Virus record (IMG/VR): IMGVR_UViG_3300029309_000139 | Coordinates: 1-34,851 of that record | Source: a virus | DNA length: 34,851 bases | Strand: one strand, 5' to 3' | Notes under the pieces: model-generated | Told to the model about the DNA's origin: nothing | Seen by the model: only the letters and a program-made list of their open reading frames with translations | Database searches by the model: none | Shown: positions 18,178 through 26,738 of the stretch, in pieces | How positions within the stretch are numbered: the first letter of the stretch is position 1 | Layout of the letters: each line of letters opens with the position of its first letter | Translations under genes and position numbers: made by a program

Positions 18178-18494
18178 TATTTCTTTCCTCCGAGTGTAGT
18201 AAATCCCATGTAGGCCCCGACGATGCCGGCGCCGCTGATGTAGAAGAGGTTCGATATATCAGCCAAAGCCTCGACCCGCTCCAGCGGGATAAAGAACATG
18301 GCCAGCGTAAACGCGCCCATCGCTACCAGCGTGAAACGAGCCATCCGCAGCTGGGCCAGGTGCCGGCGCAGCTCGGTCTCTGTCTGCTTAATCTGCTTGC
18401 TGCTTTCGACCTCGGCATCGCTGACCAGGCCATCGCCATCGAGATCCCAGTCGGACGCAAACTTGCTGTCCTGCTCAAATTTTTTTTGCGTCAA
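18177..18494 (-). CDS. Membrane protein with a canonical EF-hand
   Basis: A 105-residue protein with one perfect EF-hand calcium loop, D17-L-D19-G-D21-G22-L-V24-S25-D-A-E28 (all standard ligand positions filled), a charged helix (KQIKQTETELRRHLAQLRMA), and two membrane helices (FTLVAMGAFTLAMFFIPL; ISNLFYISGAGIVGAYMGFT). It lies just before the holin and overlaps it by one base. Calcium control of membrane permeabilisation, or calcium sensing outside the cell, is possible but only inferred. Similar proteins occur beside lysis genes of marine phages, to my knowledge without assigned function. Confidence 0.8.
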   Translation of the reverse strand: MTQKKFEQDSKFASDWDLDGDGLVSDAEVESSKQIKQTETELRRHLAQLRMARFTLVAMGAFTLAMFFIPLERVEALADISNLFYISGAGIVGAYMGFTTLGGKK

Positions 18495-19189
18495 TTTCGG
18501 CTGTCCTTGATTGCCTCAAGCGCATCATAAATGTTGGGTGGTGGCGGCTGATCTATTTTCCACTGGCATAAATATTCTCGAGGCCGAAACTCACCCGGCG
18601 AGAACACAAGCAATTCCTGGGTATTATGCGCGCCGCGATATACGCAAGCAGACGTGCCGTCGTCGTCAACCTTCATGCATTTAACTAGCCGGCATACCGT
18701 CAGATCATTGGCTGCCTGGGCGGTATGCGCCTTGAGCAGCAGTACAAACCCAACAAGCGCGCCCACGCCAATAACGCCAAACACACACCAGGCAACAATT
18801 TCTATAAACTTGCGCCGGCGCTCTCGCTGTCGATACAGCGTCTCCTGGCGTTGCTTGCGAATACGCCCCTCGAGGCGGATCAGCTCGTCGGCGGCAGACT
18901 TACCCAAAGTCAACCCGATGTAATTTAATAATTCGCGTCTGTCGCTCTCTGCTTTGCGCTTCGCCGCGAACACTTGGATAGCTTCTGCTTCGACGGATTG
19001 ACCGGCAAACAACCGCTTGAACAACGGGGGGTGCTTTGCTTCGCGTTCGAGCTGGTCAAGATCGCTAACGCAGGAAACCCATTTCGACACTTGGCCGATC
19101 ATCTGCTCCAGCTCCTGCCCCGCCATAATGGCTTTGCGGACAGCGGAGTACGCGCTTGCAGCACCAGCGGCAATCGTGATCGGGTCCAT
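18491..19189 (-). CDS. Late membrane protein with coiled coil, function unknown
   Basis: A 232-residue protein. MDPITIAAGAASAYSAVRKA and ELEQMIGQVSKWVSCVSDLD open the conserved part; LEREAKHPPLFKRLFAGQSV and EAEAIQVFAAKRKAESDRRE follow, then a basic coiled coil (GRIRKQRQETLYRQRERRRK), one membrane helix (IVAWCVFGVIGVGALVGFVL) and a Cys-containing domain that should be periplasmic. I know the N-terminal pattern from many marine phages, always unnamed. Topology is like an inner-membrane spanin, but no outer-membrane partner is seen. ATG 19189 overlaps the previous stop; a longer frame upstream is rejected because another gene occupies it. Confidence 0.75.
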   Translation of the reverse strand: MDPITIAAGAASAYSAVRKAIMAGQELEQMIGQVSKWVSCVSDLDQLEREAKHPPLFKRLFAGQSVEAEAIQVFAAKRKAESDRRELLNYIGLTLGKSAADELIRLEGRIRKQRQETLYRQRERRRKFIEIVAWCVFGVIGVGALVGFVLLLKAHTAQAANDLTVCRLVKCMKVDDDGTSACVYRGAHNTQELLVFSPGEFRPREYLCQWKIDQPPPPNIYDALEAIKDSRN

Positions 19190-19368
19190 CAATACACCTT
19201 TGTTTTCTTCGGATCCACGAGCTTCGGCAAACAGTGGGACGAGATCGCCGGCGATTGTCGTGCAATCCTGACGGAGTACCAGATGCAATCCGTTAAGCTT
19301 CGGAAATACAAATCGTTTGAAACTGTTTTGCCCTCGAGCATCACGACCAGGACAAAGGCGTGGATCAC
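19189..19368 (-). CDS. Small late protein with hydrophobic start
   Basis: A 59-residue protein from GTG 19368 (overlaps the previous TGA): MIHAFVLVVMLEGKTVSNDL, YFRSLTDCIWYSVRIARQSP, then SSHCLPKLVDPKKTKVY. The pattern (hydrophobic strand, YFxSxxxCxxY helix, xxYC-x-P-K-x-V end) is one I recognise from marine phages. Two conserved cysteines could be bonded. Function unknown. Stop overlaps the next start (TGATG). Confidence 0.72.
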   Translation of the reverse strand: MIHAFVLVVMLEGKTVSNDLYFRSLTDCIWYSVRIARQSPAISSHCLPKLVDPKKTKVY

Positions 19369-19535
19369 TCGCTCAACAAAACGCCTATGAGCAGAACGAT
19401 GGTTGTTCCGGCGCTGCCAACCATGATCGTCTCGAGCCGTTTGACCCGACTAAGCAGCTCGATGAAACGCTCCTGGGACACGGCCGTAAGCGTGTCCAGC
19501 TCGGCTTTAACTGTGGTGATGGTAGGCTTGCTCAT
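19365..19535 (-). CDS. XhlA-like small membrane protein
   Basis: A 56-residue protein with an N-terminal coiled coil (AELDTLTAVSQERFIELLSR, VKRLETIMVG) and a C-terminal membrane helix (SAGTTIVLLIGVLLSE). This is the build of haemolysin XhlA-type lysis accessory proteins, one helix in the membrane and a cytoplasmic coil. It stands at the head of the lysis block. Coupled to both neighbours by 4-base overlaps. The call is from topology and place. Confidence 0.65.
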   Translation of the reverse strand: MSKPTITTVKAELDTLTAVSQERFIELLSRVKRLETIMVGSAGTTIVLLIGVLLSE

Positions 19536-19894
19536 GTCTTAGGATTGTCCGCCTTAATTTGAGCGACCTTCGTCTGCCAAGCTTCCAGACCATTCTCAGT
19601 AATATATTCAATCTGTTCTTCGGTAGTGCCATAAGCAGCTTGTCTGTTTTGCAGCCACTTTGGGCGAGGATCAGCAGCTTCTTCTATGGGCTTTTCAGCA
19701 GCAGTACGAGTTGTGCCTGCTTTTAGAAAGCTAGGCGCTTCGCCAGTCTTGAGATGCGGGGGAGTGATCCGAAACACAATGTCATCAAGGTCGGCCTCCG
19801 TCATATCCGCAGTAAGTTCAACAAATGTCCACGAACTATCGCTAAACTGAATTTTAGCAACGCCGTTGTTAATTTCGGGTATCGTGTATTCCAT
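19532..19894 (-). CDS. Tail-fibre accessory (chaperone-like) protein
   Basis: A 120-residue protein directly after the adhesin gene. N-terminal beta part (MEYTIPEINNGVAKIQFSDS, SWTFVELTADMTEADLDDIV), a loop with TPPHLKTGEAPSFLKAGTTR, and a helical end (PRPKWLQNRQAAYGTTEEQI, EYITENGLEAWQTKVAQIKA). Proteins of this shape after fibre or adhesin genes are usually assembly helpers (XkdW/Tfa-like). Assignment rests on place and general pattern. Start touches the adhesin stop. Confidence 0.55.
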   Translation of the reverse strand: MEYTIPEINNGVAKIQFSDSSWTFVELTADMTEADLDDIVFRITPPHLKTGEAPSFLKAGTTRTAAEKPIEEAADPRPKWLQNRQAAYGTTEEQIEYITENGLEAWQTKVAQIKADNPKT

Positions 19895-21135
19895 TACGCT
19901 GTGCCTCCTTGCACAGTTCCATTGTTTGTAAATGTGACATTAGACAGACCACGGATGTATTTGCCGGCTGCGCCGCCGCTAGAGCCTGACGAACCGCCAG
20001 AACCGCCAGATCCGTTTGTGTAGTTTCCGTTTCCGCCAGAATTTCCTGTAGAACCGGAATTTCCTGACGAACCAGAATTTCCGAAACTGGCTCCATCTCC
20101 GCCGCTTCCGCCGTTTCCTCCAGAGCCGCCGTTCCCAGCGTTGGTTCCACCACTGGAACCGCCAGAACCACTGCCCCCAGCAGAACCCGAACCTGCTGAT
20201 TGGTTGTAACCTTGGCCTACACCACCACTACCGCCGCTGCCACCAGAGCCACCGCTACCACCGTTGTAATATGTGTAGCTAGTGACCTGGGATCGCCTGT
20301 AGATGTAGTACCACTGGTTAGGATAGGAGTTTATCCACAGGTTACCGATGTTATATCGCTTACCGTCACTATGGACAAAATCACCGTTAGCGAAGCCGAA
20401 CTTGAAATGCCCATAACCACCGCTGGGATTCCATACCCACTTCCAAGAACCAGCATCCGCGTTGTAATGAACATAATAGCTCTTAGGGTTTCCGCCGGGA
20501 GCAGTTGCACCGGAGTATTGCTGCCAAGCATATGGACCTTCTTGATTGCCCCAACCAGTCGATGAAGTCTGGCCTTGGCCACCTGTGCCGCCAGAACCAC
20601 CACTTCCACCTTGGCCGCCACCACCGCCCCCAGCACGAATTGTGCCGTTGTTAATTAAGGTGCAAGCAGCGTCAGCCTCAAAAGCATCTCCACCCGTGCC
20701 ACCATTGGCAGACCCACCAGCACCAGATAATATCCCGTTGTTGGTGATAGTCAGCCCACCAGATAGACCGCTGTTTATCTGGAGTGCCTCTTGTGATGTG
20801 CTGGTTGCACCTAGCTCAACGCCGCTGTTGATTACAATCTCTTTCGGGTAGTTGACACCGTAGTCATCCCCAAAAACAGACGACGCATCCTGATTGGTTG
20901 CACCGCTGCTATATGTCTTGCGGAAGCCTTTAGCCGTTCCGTAAAAATCATCAAACGCAATAGCGCCGCTAGTCGGCAAATCTGCTGCTAAATTTGTGGC
21001 ATTGTTGTTTGCCGCCTTCGACCTGACATTGCTGCCGCCCCGATAGAAATCACTTAACGAGACAGCAGACGACCCGCCTATAAATTCTGTGCGAAAGTCA
21101 GACAGGCTGATCGCACCTGATCCTGCAATAGCCAT
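19894..21135 (-). CDS. Glycine-rich tail-tip adhesin
   Basis: A 413-residue protein. The N-terminal 60 residues hold two copies of a short motif (AISLSDFRTEFIGGSS and AVSLSDFYRGGSN), probably for attachment to the fibre. The rest has extended Gly/Ser/Asn runs (for example GGGGGGQGGSGGSGGTGGQG and GNSGSSGNSGSTGNSGGNGN), the hallmark of polyglycine-II bundles in receptor-binding adhesins such as gp38 of T4-like phage S16; loops between them bind receptors. An aromatic insert (SWKWVWNPSGGYGHFKFGFA, WYYIYRRSQVTSYTYY) may be the binding tip. The end, AAGKYIRGLSNVTFTNNGTV, is frequent in marine adhesins. Likely host-range determinant. Start overlaps the fibre stop by one base. Confidence 0.78.
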   Translation of the reverse strand: MAIAGSGAISLSDFRTEFIGGSSAVSLSDFYRGGSNVRSKAANNNATNLAADLPTSGAIAFDDFYGTAKGFRKTYSSGATNQDASSVFGDDYGVNYPKEIVINSGVELGATSTSQEALQINSGLSGGLTITNNGILSGAGGSANGGTGGDAFEADAACTLINNGTIRAGGGGGGQGGSGGSGGTGGQGQTSSTGWGNQEGPYAWQQYSGATAPGGNPKSYYVHYNADAGSWKWVWNPSGGYGHFKFGFANGDFVHSDGKRYNIGNLWINSYPNQWYYIYRRSQVTSYTYYNGGSGGSGGSGGSGGVGQGYNQSAGSGSAGGSGSGGSSGGTNAGNGGSGGNGGSGGDGASFGNSGSSGNSGSTGNSGGNGNYTNGSGGSGGSSGSSGGAAGKYIRGLSNVTFTNNGTVQGGTA

Positions 21136-23609
21136 TACGGTGATCCAAATGCTGTTACATCATTTGCGCTAGTCACAGCGCCATTTGAGGCCAGCTTGAA
21201 AACTGTGGTGCCGTTGTACTTAAAGAGAAGATCATTGTCGCCGGTATCAAGCTCAATACTCCACTTAGACGAACCAAACAGGATAGCGTTTCCATTGGTG
21301 TCCAAGTTGCCGGCAAGCTGTGGCGAACTATCATTTGACAGGTCAGTATTGACAGTCCCGAATGAAAGCTGGCCGCTTCCATCTGTCTTCATAAATTGAC
21401 CGGCGGAACCGTCTGCCTGGGGATGAGACAACCCGTCGATGACCACCGAGCCAGAGCCGTTTGGTGTAATCGCAATGTTTCCATTAGATGCAGAAACAAT
21501 GCTGTTGCCGTTTACATCCAGGCTGCCACCAAGGCTTGGCGAACTGTCAGCAGACACAGCGGAGATGCCAGGAGCGATCCCCTGCCATGCCGTGCCATCA
21601 TAATATTTTAGCTGGTTAGCTGTGCTGTTATACGCCAGATCACCTTCGTCAAGTGATGATGTCGGGTCAGATGATCCAACACGGTAGCGTTCTGCAAAGC
21701 TGTTTACACCAGCGATGTTTGTAGCCGTGGTGTTTATGTTTGTTAGAGCGCCGGCAACAGTGTTCACATTTGCTATTGAGCCGCCTGTCAAATTGACATT
21801 TGCAATGTTCGTCGCAACGAGGGAAATGTTGCTATCAGTGACGCTGATGGTGTTACCCATTGCGTTGCCATGAATGTAACAATAGTAACGCAATCCAGAT
21901 GAAGGCGCAGACGCCTGGACGGATATCTGTACTTTTCTATCACCAGACGATCTGCCAGCATTAAATGTTGTTACATTTACAAAGTCCGACTTTGATGCTG
22001 ATGCTCCGTTCAGAAAATAAGTAACACCCGCATCGTATTCCGAACTGCCATTTTTAAATACTAATGGATGACCATCGACGGAACTGTCATTTAAATTGAA
22101 GATGTATGTGTTGCCTCTAAACATTTCGATGGCGGGGTAGTTAACGCCATCAAGAAGAAAGACATTTACACCACCTACATTTGCGACAGTGACCGTGTAG
22201 GTCTTTTCAAGCGCACCGGCCAGGCTGGTGATGTCAGAGCTAATAGCTGCCAGAGTGTTAAGATCAGCAACGACATCTGATGTAGCCATTGTGTTCAAGT
22301 CAGACACAAAGTCACTGGTCGCCAGCGTGTTTAAATCAGACACGATGTCGGATGTCGCCAGCGTGTTGATGTCAGATACGATGTCACTGGTTGCCAGCGT
22401 ATTCAGATCGGACACAATATCACTTGTAGCAAGCGTGTTGATGTCGCTGACAATATCACTGGTCGCCAGCGTATTTAGGTCAGCGACGACATCAGTTGTG
22501 GCCAATGTGTTCATGTCACTAATGACATCAGCGTCTGCCAGCAGCGCCATGTCAGCTAATACATCAGTTGCCGCAAGCGCATTGATGTTACTTGCGTTTG
22601 CGTTAACAGCAGTTATGGCGGTCTGTTCAGAGCTGCTTGGCTTTACATCGACCCAGGCCGACCCCGTATAAACCTTCATCCCACTAGAGGGGTTGAAATA
22701 CAAATCGCCTGTATCCAGGTTGCTGCTCGGATCAGAACTAGCTGCGCCGTGGTATTGGCCCTGGAAAGTCGTCAGAGCGGTTTCCGCAGCGGTCTTTGCT
22801 GTTTCGGCATCATTCTTGTGAGTGTTGGCCGTTCCAGCAGATGTCGCCGCCTCTGCGGCCTTGGTCGTCGCTGTGGACGCGCTTGAGCTGGCCGAGCTGG
22901 CGCTGGACGCGGCGGCTGTCTGCGCGCTCGTCGCAGTAGCAACATCGACAATCAGATCATACTTGGCGCTGTTTGCGTTGCTCGTCAGCGGCTGCGCGCC
23001 CGAGCTAGTGTGGGCTGTGTTGACAAAAAAGATATTGTTTGTGCTGGTGTCCTTCACCAGGTCGCGCTGATTGTATGCAGTGCTGGCTGCCCAGTTGCCT
23101 CGGAACGTGCCGATCTCCTGGGTGACAGCCAGGTCACCAGCGCTGTCGAAAGCGAAGATCTTATTGGCACGATCTGTGGCGCTGATCGTAAATTCTGTCG
23201 AGGTGATGGTGTTGGTCACCGAGGCTTTGATCGAGCGGTCGACCTCTTCCTGGATCTGCTGTGTGATAAAGGTCAGCCGATCAAGTGCATCCTCATGGCT
23301 TTCTGCAGGAAAGGGGTCATTGGCAACGTAGTCTGTGCCCTGGGTCAGTGTCAGCTTGCGCTGAATCACAACCGTCTCGCCATTTGCCGGCGTGTTGCCG
23401 CTTGTAAAGGTTACATTGCCACCAGACGATGATCCAGCGCCTGAGACTGTGTAGTGGGTGGTCAGCGTTTTTGTTGTCTCTGTGCCTGTAGATGATCGAA
23501 TGATGACCGTCAGATCCGCGTCAGCAAAGATCTTGAAGTTGTAGGCAAAGACGGTCGTGCTGCCATTGGCACTAAAGCTGACCTTATTGCTGGTGGTAGA
23601 TACCGTCAT
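21135..23609 (-). CDS. Tail fibre protein with T7 gp17-like N-terminus
   Basis: An 824-residue fibre. Residues 1-150 resemble the virion-attachment domain of T7 gp17 (FAYNFKIFADADLTVIIRSS, PAESHEDALDRLTFITQQIQ, EEVDRSIKAS). Then come a Gly/Asn segment, an Ala/Ser-rich coil (AAASSASSASSSASTATTKA), nine 12-residue repeats (LATSDIVSDLNT type; residues about 345-452), a cupredoxin-like domain (about 468-590), a carbohydrate-binding-like YNSTANQLKYYDGTAWQGIA block, and two repeats of the SADSSPSLGGSLDVNGNSI / LSNDSSPQLAGNLDTNGNAI kind near the end. These repeat blocks are typical of marine phage fibres. The Gly-rich adhesin is encoded next. Four-base overlap with the preceding gene. Confidence 0.88.
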   Translation of the reverse strand: MTVSTTSNKVSFSANGSTTVFAYNFKIFADADLTVIIRSSTGTETTKTLTTHYTVSGAGSSSGGNVTFTSGNTPANGETVVIQRKLTLTQGTDYVANDPFPAESHEDALDRLTFITQQIQEEVDRSIKASVTNTITSTEFTISATDRANKIFAFDSAGDLAVTQEIGTFRGNWAASTAYNQRDLVKDTSTNNIFFVNTAHTSSGAQPLTSNANSAKYDLIVDVATATSAQTAAASSASSASSSASTATTKAAEAATSAGTANTHKNDAETAKTAAETALTTFQGQYHGAASSDPSSNLDTGDLYFNPSSGMKVYTGSAWVDVKPSSSEQTAITAVNANASNINALAATDVLADMALLADADVISDMNTLATTDVVADLNTLATSDIVSDINTLATSDIVSDLNTLATSDIVSDINTLATSDIVSDLNTLATSDFVSDLNTMATSDVVADLNTLAAISSDITSLAGALEKTYTVTVANVGGVNVFLLDGVNYPAIEMFRGNTYIFNLNDSSVDGHPLVFKNGSSEYDAGVTYFLNGASASKSDFVNVTTFNAGRSSGDRKVQISVQASAPSSGLRYYCYIHGNAMGNTISVTDSNISLVATNIANVNLTGGSIANVNTVAGALTNINTTATNIAGVNSFAERYRVGSSDPTSSLDEGDLAYNSTANQLKYYDGTAWQGIAPGISAVSADSSPSLGGSLDVNGNSIVSASNGNIAITPNGSGSVVIDGLSHPQADGSAGQFMKTDGSGQLSFGTVNTDLSNDSSPQLAGNLDTNGNAILFGSSKWSIELDTGDNDLLFKYNGTTVFKLASNGAVTSANDVTAFGSP
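22254..22577 (-). repeat. Nine tandem 36-bp coding repeats in the fibre gene
   Basis: Nine adjoining 36-bp units encode 12-residue repeats of the form LAT(S/T)D(I/V/F)V(S/A)D(L/I/M)NT, with a degenerate tenth unit on the low-coordinate side. DNA copies differ mostly at third positions, so the protein repeat is under selection. It likely forms a trimeric shaft; copy number may change by recombination. Confidence 0.88.
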
Positions 23610-26600
23610 CGCATCATATCCCTGATGTTGGCGTTCTTCTCTCGTAGTATGTCTATGTATGCGTCAGCTGCGCTTTCGATCTCAGGCCCATAGGTCGGGT
23701 CATTAAACAGATCCTGGCGAGCCTGTTGTCTCGCAGCCGTCACTGCGCTCTGCAGCATGTCGATACAGAGCTCTCGAGCCTCCTGGGCGTTGGTGCTTGG
23801 CGTCAGTGTCTTGTCGGCAACCTGGACATCCATCAGCGTTGTCGGCTGGCTGACCTCGTCGTTCCAGATCTTGAATAGACGCTGGAAGTTATCGCTCTCG
23901 ACCACTTGCTCGATGTACTCGAGCGACCTGGCGCCGGCGTAGATATGAAACTGCTCGATCTCCTTGGGCTTGAGGCCGACCTTGATGCCGTTCTGTGAGT
24001 AGACATCTGGGTGCTTGCCAGGGCCCCAGCGTAGCGTGATGAACAGCTGGTCAAGATCGAAGGCTCGTTGAGCTGCGTTCTCGCCCTCAGCTGCAGGGTT
24101 AGGCCCGATGGTGCTTGTGTATATTGGACTTAGAAAGTCCGGCCCCAGGGCCGGTGACAGCATGACCTTCTGGCCCCAGAAGTTGCGCTTCGCCGGCAGC
24201 GTGTTGCTAAGCCAGGGCACCTGGCTCTTGAGCTGATCGATGACAGACCTGGCTTCACGCACCAGCGGGTCTTGCATCTTCTCAGTCTGAGCAACCAGCC
24301 GTGGCACTAGCGAGCGCACAAAACTATCAACCGTGCCATTTGCATATCGACCAGGATCGTTGACGGTTGAGACCAGATTAGAGAAACCCTGCAGAAATGT
24401 TTTGTTTGTCATGTTGTAAGAAATGGCTCCGCCAGCTGCCATAAGCGCGCGCTCCCAGCTGGCGCCATCCAGGCTCGAGCTCATGCCGAGCTCAGCTGTG
24501 TCAGCTGCCAGGCCAAGCACAGTCGAGAAAGGCTCAGCCCCTGCGTAGCTTATGTATTTATCGCCGACCCGGATAGAGTAAGGCTGCCAGCCAGTGCGGC
24601 GCAGAGCGGCCTTCAGCTCGGGGTCAGCTGGTCCGGCGCCGGTAATCTGACCGTTTGCCGCCATCATGCCGACTGTCATCATTGTCATGCTGCCGACATA
24701 GATCCTGGTGCGCGCCATATCAGCCGCGGCCTTGTCGGCTGGCGATGCGCCAGGCGCCTTGCCACGTTTGATCGCTCTTGCGCTTTCGCCGTAAAACAAG
24801 CCTATCGGTGAGCGCTCGACCATCGCGTACTTCGCCGCGTTGTATGGCGTCTTAAAGAAGGGCAGAAAATATCTGACCATTGGGATCTTGCGGACCCCGT
24901 TCAGTGCTTTGCCAGCTGCATCAAGGTCAGTCTGCAAGGTGACATATTTAGCGTGAGCGTCAGCTTCTTTGAGAGCTGATGCCGGCGGGTCATAGACGAA
25001 CTCCGCGATCCTCGAGCTCAGCGCATCACCTGTCAGGCCCTCGCCCTTGGCTGTGCGATAGGCTTGCTGGTATAGACTCATCCGCTGCGCGACAACCTTG
25101 AAGAAGGTGTCCTCGAACTCAAGCATCTTTGTGGGAGCCCGGCCCAGGGTAAATACGCTGCCAAGATAATCAGCCGTGACTCCAAGCGGACCCTGCGCCT
25201 CAAAGCCTTCCGCTGAGAAAGCTCTGACCGGCCTCTTCCCGCGCTGACCGTCTATCTTCGATCCCAGGATAGGCGCCTCGCCAGTCTTGAAGGCCTTGCC
25301 TGATGCCGACCAGGCATCCTGCATGGCCATCATGGCGCCAAAGAGCTGAGCCTGGACCTCGCCGAAATAGACGCCGCCCTCGCCGCCCATAGCGCGCCTG
25401 GCGGCGCCTACGGTGGCAGCCATGCCTGTCTCGGCAACATGCGCGCCCATAATCAGGATGTTGCCGACGTTGTTTTTGATATGGGTGATGGGATTGCTGA
25501 GAAGGATGTTGATCCAGGCCTCGTAAAACGCATCAGTGAATTTTTTGAACTTACTGCCGGCCCTGGTAATCGCAGCGCGGTCTGCAACCGAGCCAGCCTC
25601 GAGATACGCCTTGGCCATGAGGCGGACATCCTCAGCCCCACCATACTCCTCGAGCAGCGTCGTGATGTCAGCCGACCTGGTCTCTGCAGCAGCGCCAGCC
25701 TGGCCACCCCTGGCCGGGATCCGAAACTGACCGAGCGCCCTGGCAATCTCTGTCTGGGCTCCCTTGATCTGCATCTGCAGCTGGGTGACCAGCTCGAGCT
25801 GCTCGCGGAAGCGCAGCGCGTCCTCGTCTGTGCCGGTCTCTGCTTTCTTGGCCAGCTCGTCAAGGAATTTGATCTCTGTGACGAGCAGATCCCTCGATGC
25901 CAGCATCGCCTCGGCCATTCCTACTGGTTGGCCATTTGGGCCAGTTAGGCTTATTGCCTGACCGGGCTTGCGCCCCAGGATTGCTTTCGAGAGCTTGTTG
26001 GCGTCCATCCCAAGGATGTCAGCCATTTGCCTGGTGGCCTCGGTGGTGATCTCGCCGCGCTTGGCCTCATCAATCTGCCCCGAGTAGGTCGAGCTGATCG
26101 CCTGGATGGTGCTCAGCACCCGGCCTTCGTCAGGGATCTTTTCATCACCCCTGGATCCGACAGCTCGGAAGTCATCCAGCATCCCGTCTGGCTGGATCTC
26201 GACCTCACGATCCACGCCCTCGATGACCATCCCCGCGCGCTCTGTATCTGCCAGCTTGGGCTTGTCGAATCTAAGGTTGGGCATCTCGCCCTCGGCCCTT
26301 AGATTTGGCAGGACGCTGCCCCGCTCATACGGCGCATAGACGCCGTCCTCGAAGGTCAGCTGCTCGCCCTCGACATCCGTGCGGCCGCTGGTATCCAGGT
26401 TGCCCCGGTTGGCCGCCATGTCATCGACTTTCTTTGCGGCATCGCCAAACGTGCCGCTGAAATCAAAGCCAATAATCCGCGCCAGGTTTTTGCTGATAGG
26501 CCCAGACATGGCCAGCTGGATTTCGTCTTGGTCGACCGTCTTGATAGGGGCTAGGAGATCGAACTCGCTGTCGGGGTCTTGGCTAAAATCAAAAGCGCTG

Positions 26601-26704
26601 GGATCAGGTTGCGTGAGCTCGGCGCCTGTTAGCGGCTCAAGGAGCCCACCCGCCAAGCCGACCTGATTCGCCAGCGCTTCGGGAGCGTTGGGATCAATCG
26701 ACAT
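23606..26704 (-). CDS. Large internal virion (ejection) protein
   Basis: A 1032-residue protein in the place of T7 gene 16, the largest ejection protein. The first 130 residues are acidic and disordered; then a long helical part (REQLELVTQLQMQIKGAQTE), and a central region with hydrophobic segments (AWINILLSNPITHIKNNVGN, IYVGSMTMMTVGMMAANGQI) and the phrase FLPFFKTPYNAAKYAMVERS, characteristic of large virion proteins in marine podoviruses. No lytic transglycosylase motif is seen. It is likely injected with the DNA and forms part of a channel across the envelope. Starts 34 bases after the previous stop; overlaps the fibre gene by four. Confidence 0.8.
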   Translation of the reverse strand: MSIDPNAPEALANQVGLAGGLLEPLTGAELTQPDPSAFDFSQDPDSEFDLLAPIKTVDQDEIQLAMSGPISKNLARIIGFDFSGTFGDAAKKVDDMAANRGNLDTSGRTDVEGEQLTFEDGVYAPYERGSVLPNLRAEGEMPNLRFDKPKLADTERAGMVIEGVDREVEIQPDGMLDDFRAVGSRGDEKIPDEGRVLSTIQAISSTYSGQIDEAKRGEITTEATRQMADILGMDANKLSKAILGRKPGQAISLTGPNGQPVGMAEAMLASRDLLVTEIKFLDELAKKAETGTDEDALRFREQLELVTQLQMQIKGAQTEIARALGQFRIPARGGQAGAAAETRSADITTLLEEYGGAEDVRLMAKAYLEAGSVADRAAITRAGSKFKKFTDAFYEAWINILLSNPITHIKNNVGNILIMGAHVAETGMAATVGAARRAMGGEGGVYFGEVQAQLFGAMMAMQDAWSASGKAFKTGEAPILGSKIDGQRGKRPVRAFSAEGFEAQGPLGVTADYLGSVFTLGRAPTKMLEFEDTFFKVVAQRMSLYQQAYRTAKGEGLTGDALSSRIAEFVYDPPASALKEADAHAKYVTLQTDLDAAGKALNGVRKIPMVRYFLPFFKTPYNAAKYAMVERSPIGLFYGESARAIKRGKAPGASPADKAAADMARTRIYVGSMTMMTVGMMAANGQITGAGPADPELKAALRRTGWQPYSIRVGDKYISYAGAEPFSTVLGLAADTAELGMSSSLDGASWERALMAAGGAISYNMTNKTFLQGFSNLVSTVNDPGRYANGTVDSFVRSLVPRLVAQTEKMQDPLVREARSVIDQLKSQVPWLSNTLPAKRNFWGQKVMLSPALGPDFLSPIYTSTIGPNPAAEGENAAQRAFDLDQLFITLRWGPGKHPDVYSQNGIKVGLKPKEIEQFHIYAGARSLEYIEQVVESDNFQRLFKIWNDEVSQPTTLMDVQVADKTLTPSTNAQEARELCIDMLQSAVTAARQQARQDLFNDPTYGPEIESAADAYIDILREKNANIRDMMR

Positions 26705-26738
26705 TTTATCTGATAATCCTACCTTTTAAGGACGTTGA

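Noticed and set aside
19189-19288. Longer N-terminus for the membrane protein 18491-19189
   Set aside because: The extension lies over the well-coupled gene 19189-19368; ATG 19189 overlaps that gene's stop in the usual way.
22254-22577. CRISPR array
   Set aside because: The 36-bp repeats are contiguous with no spacers and encode a regular 12-residue protein repeat.
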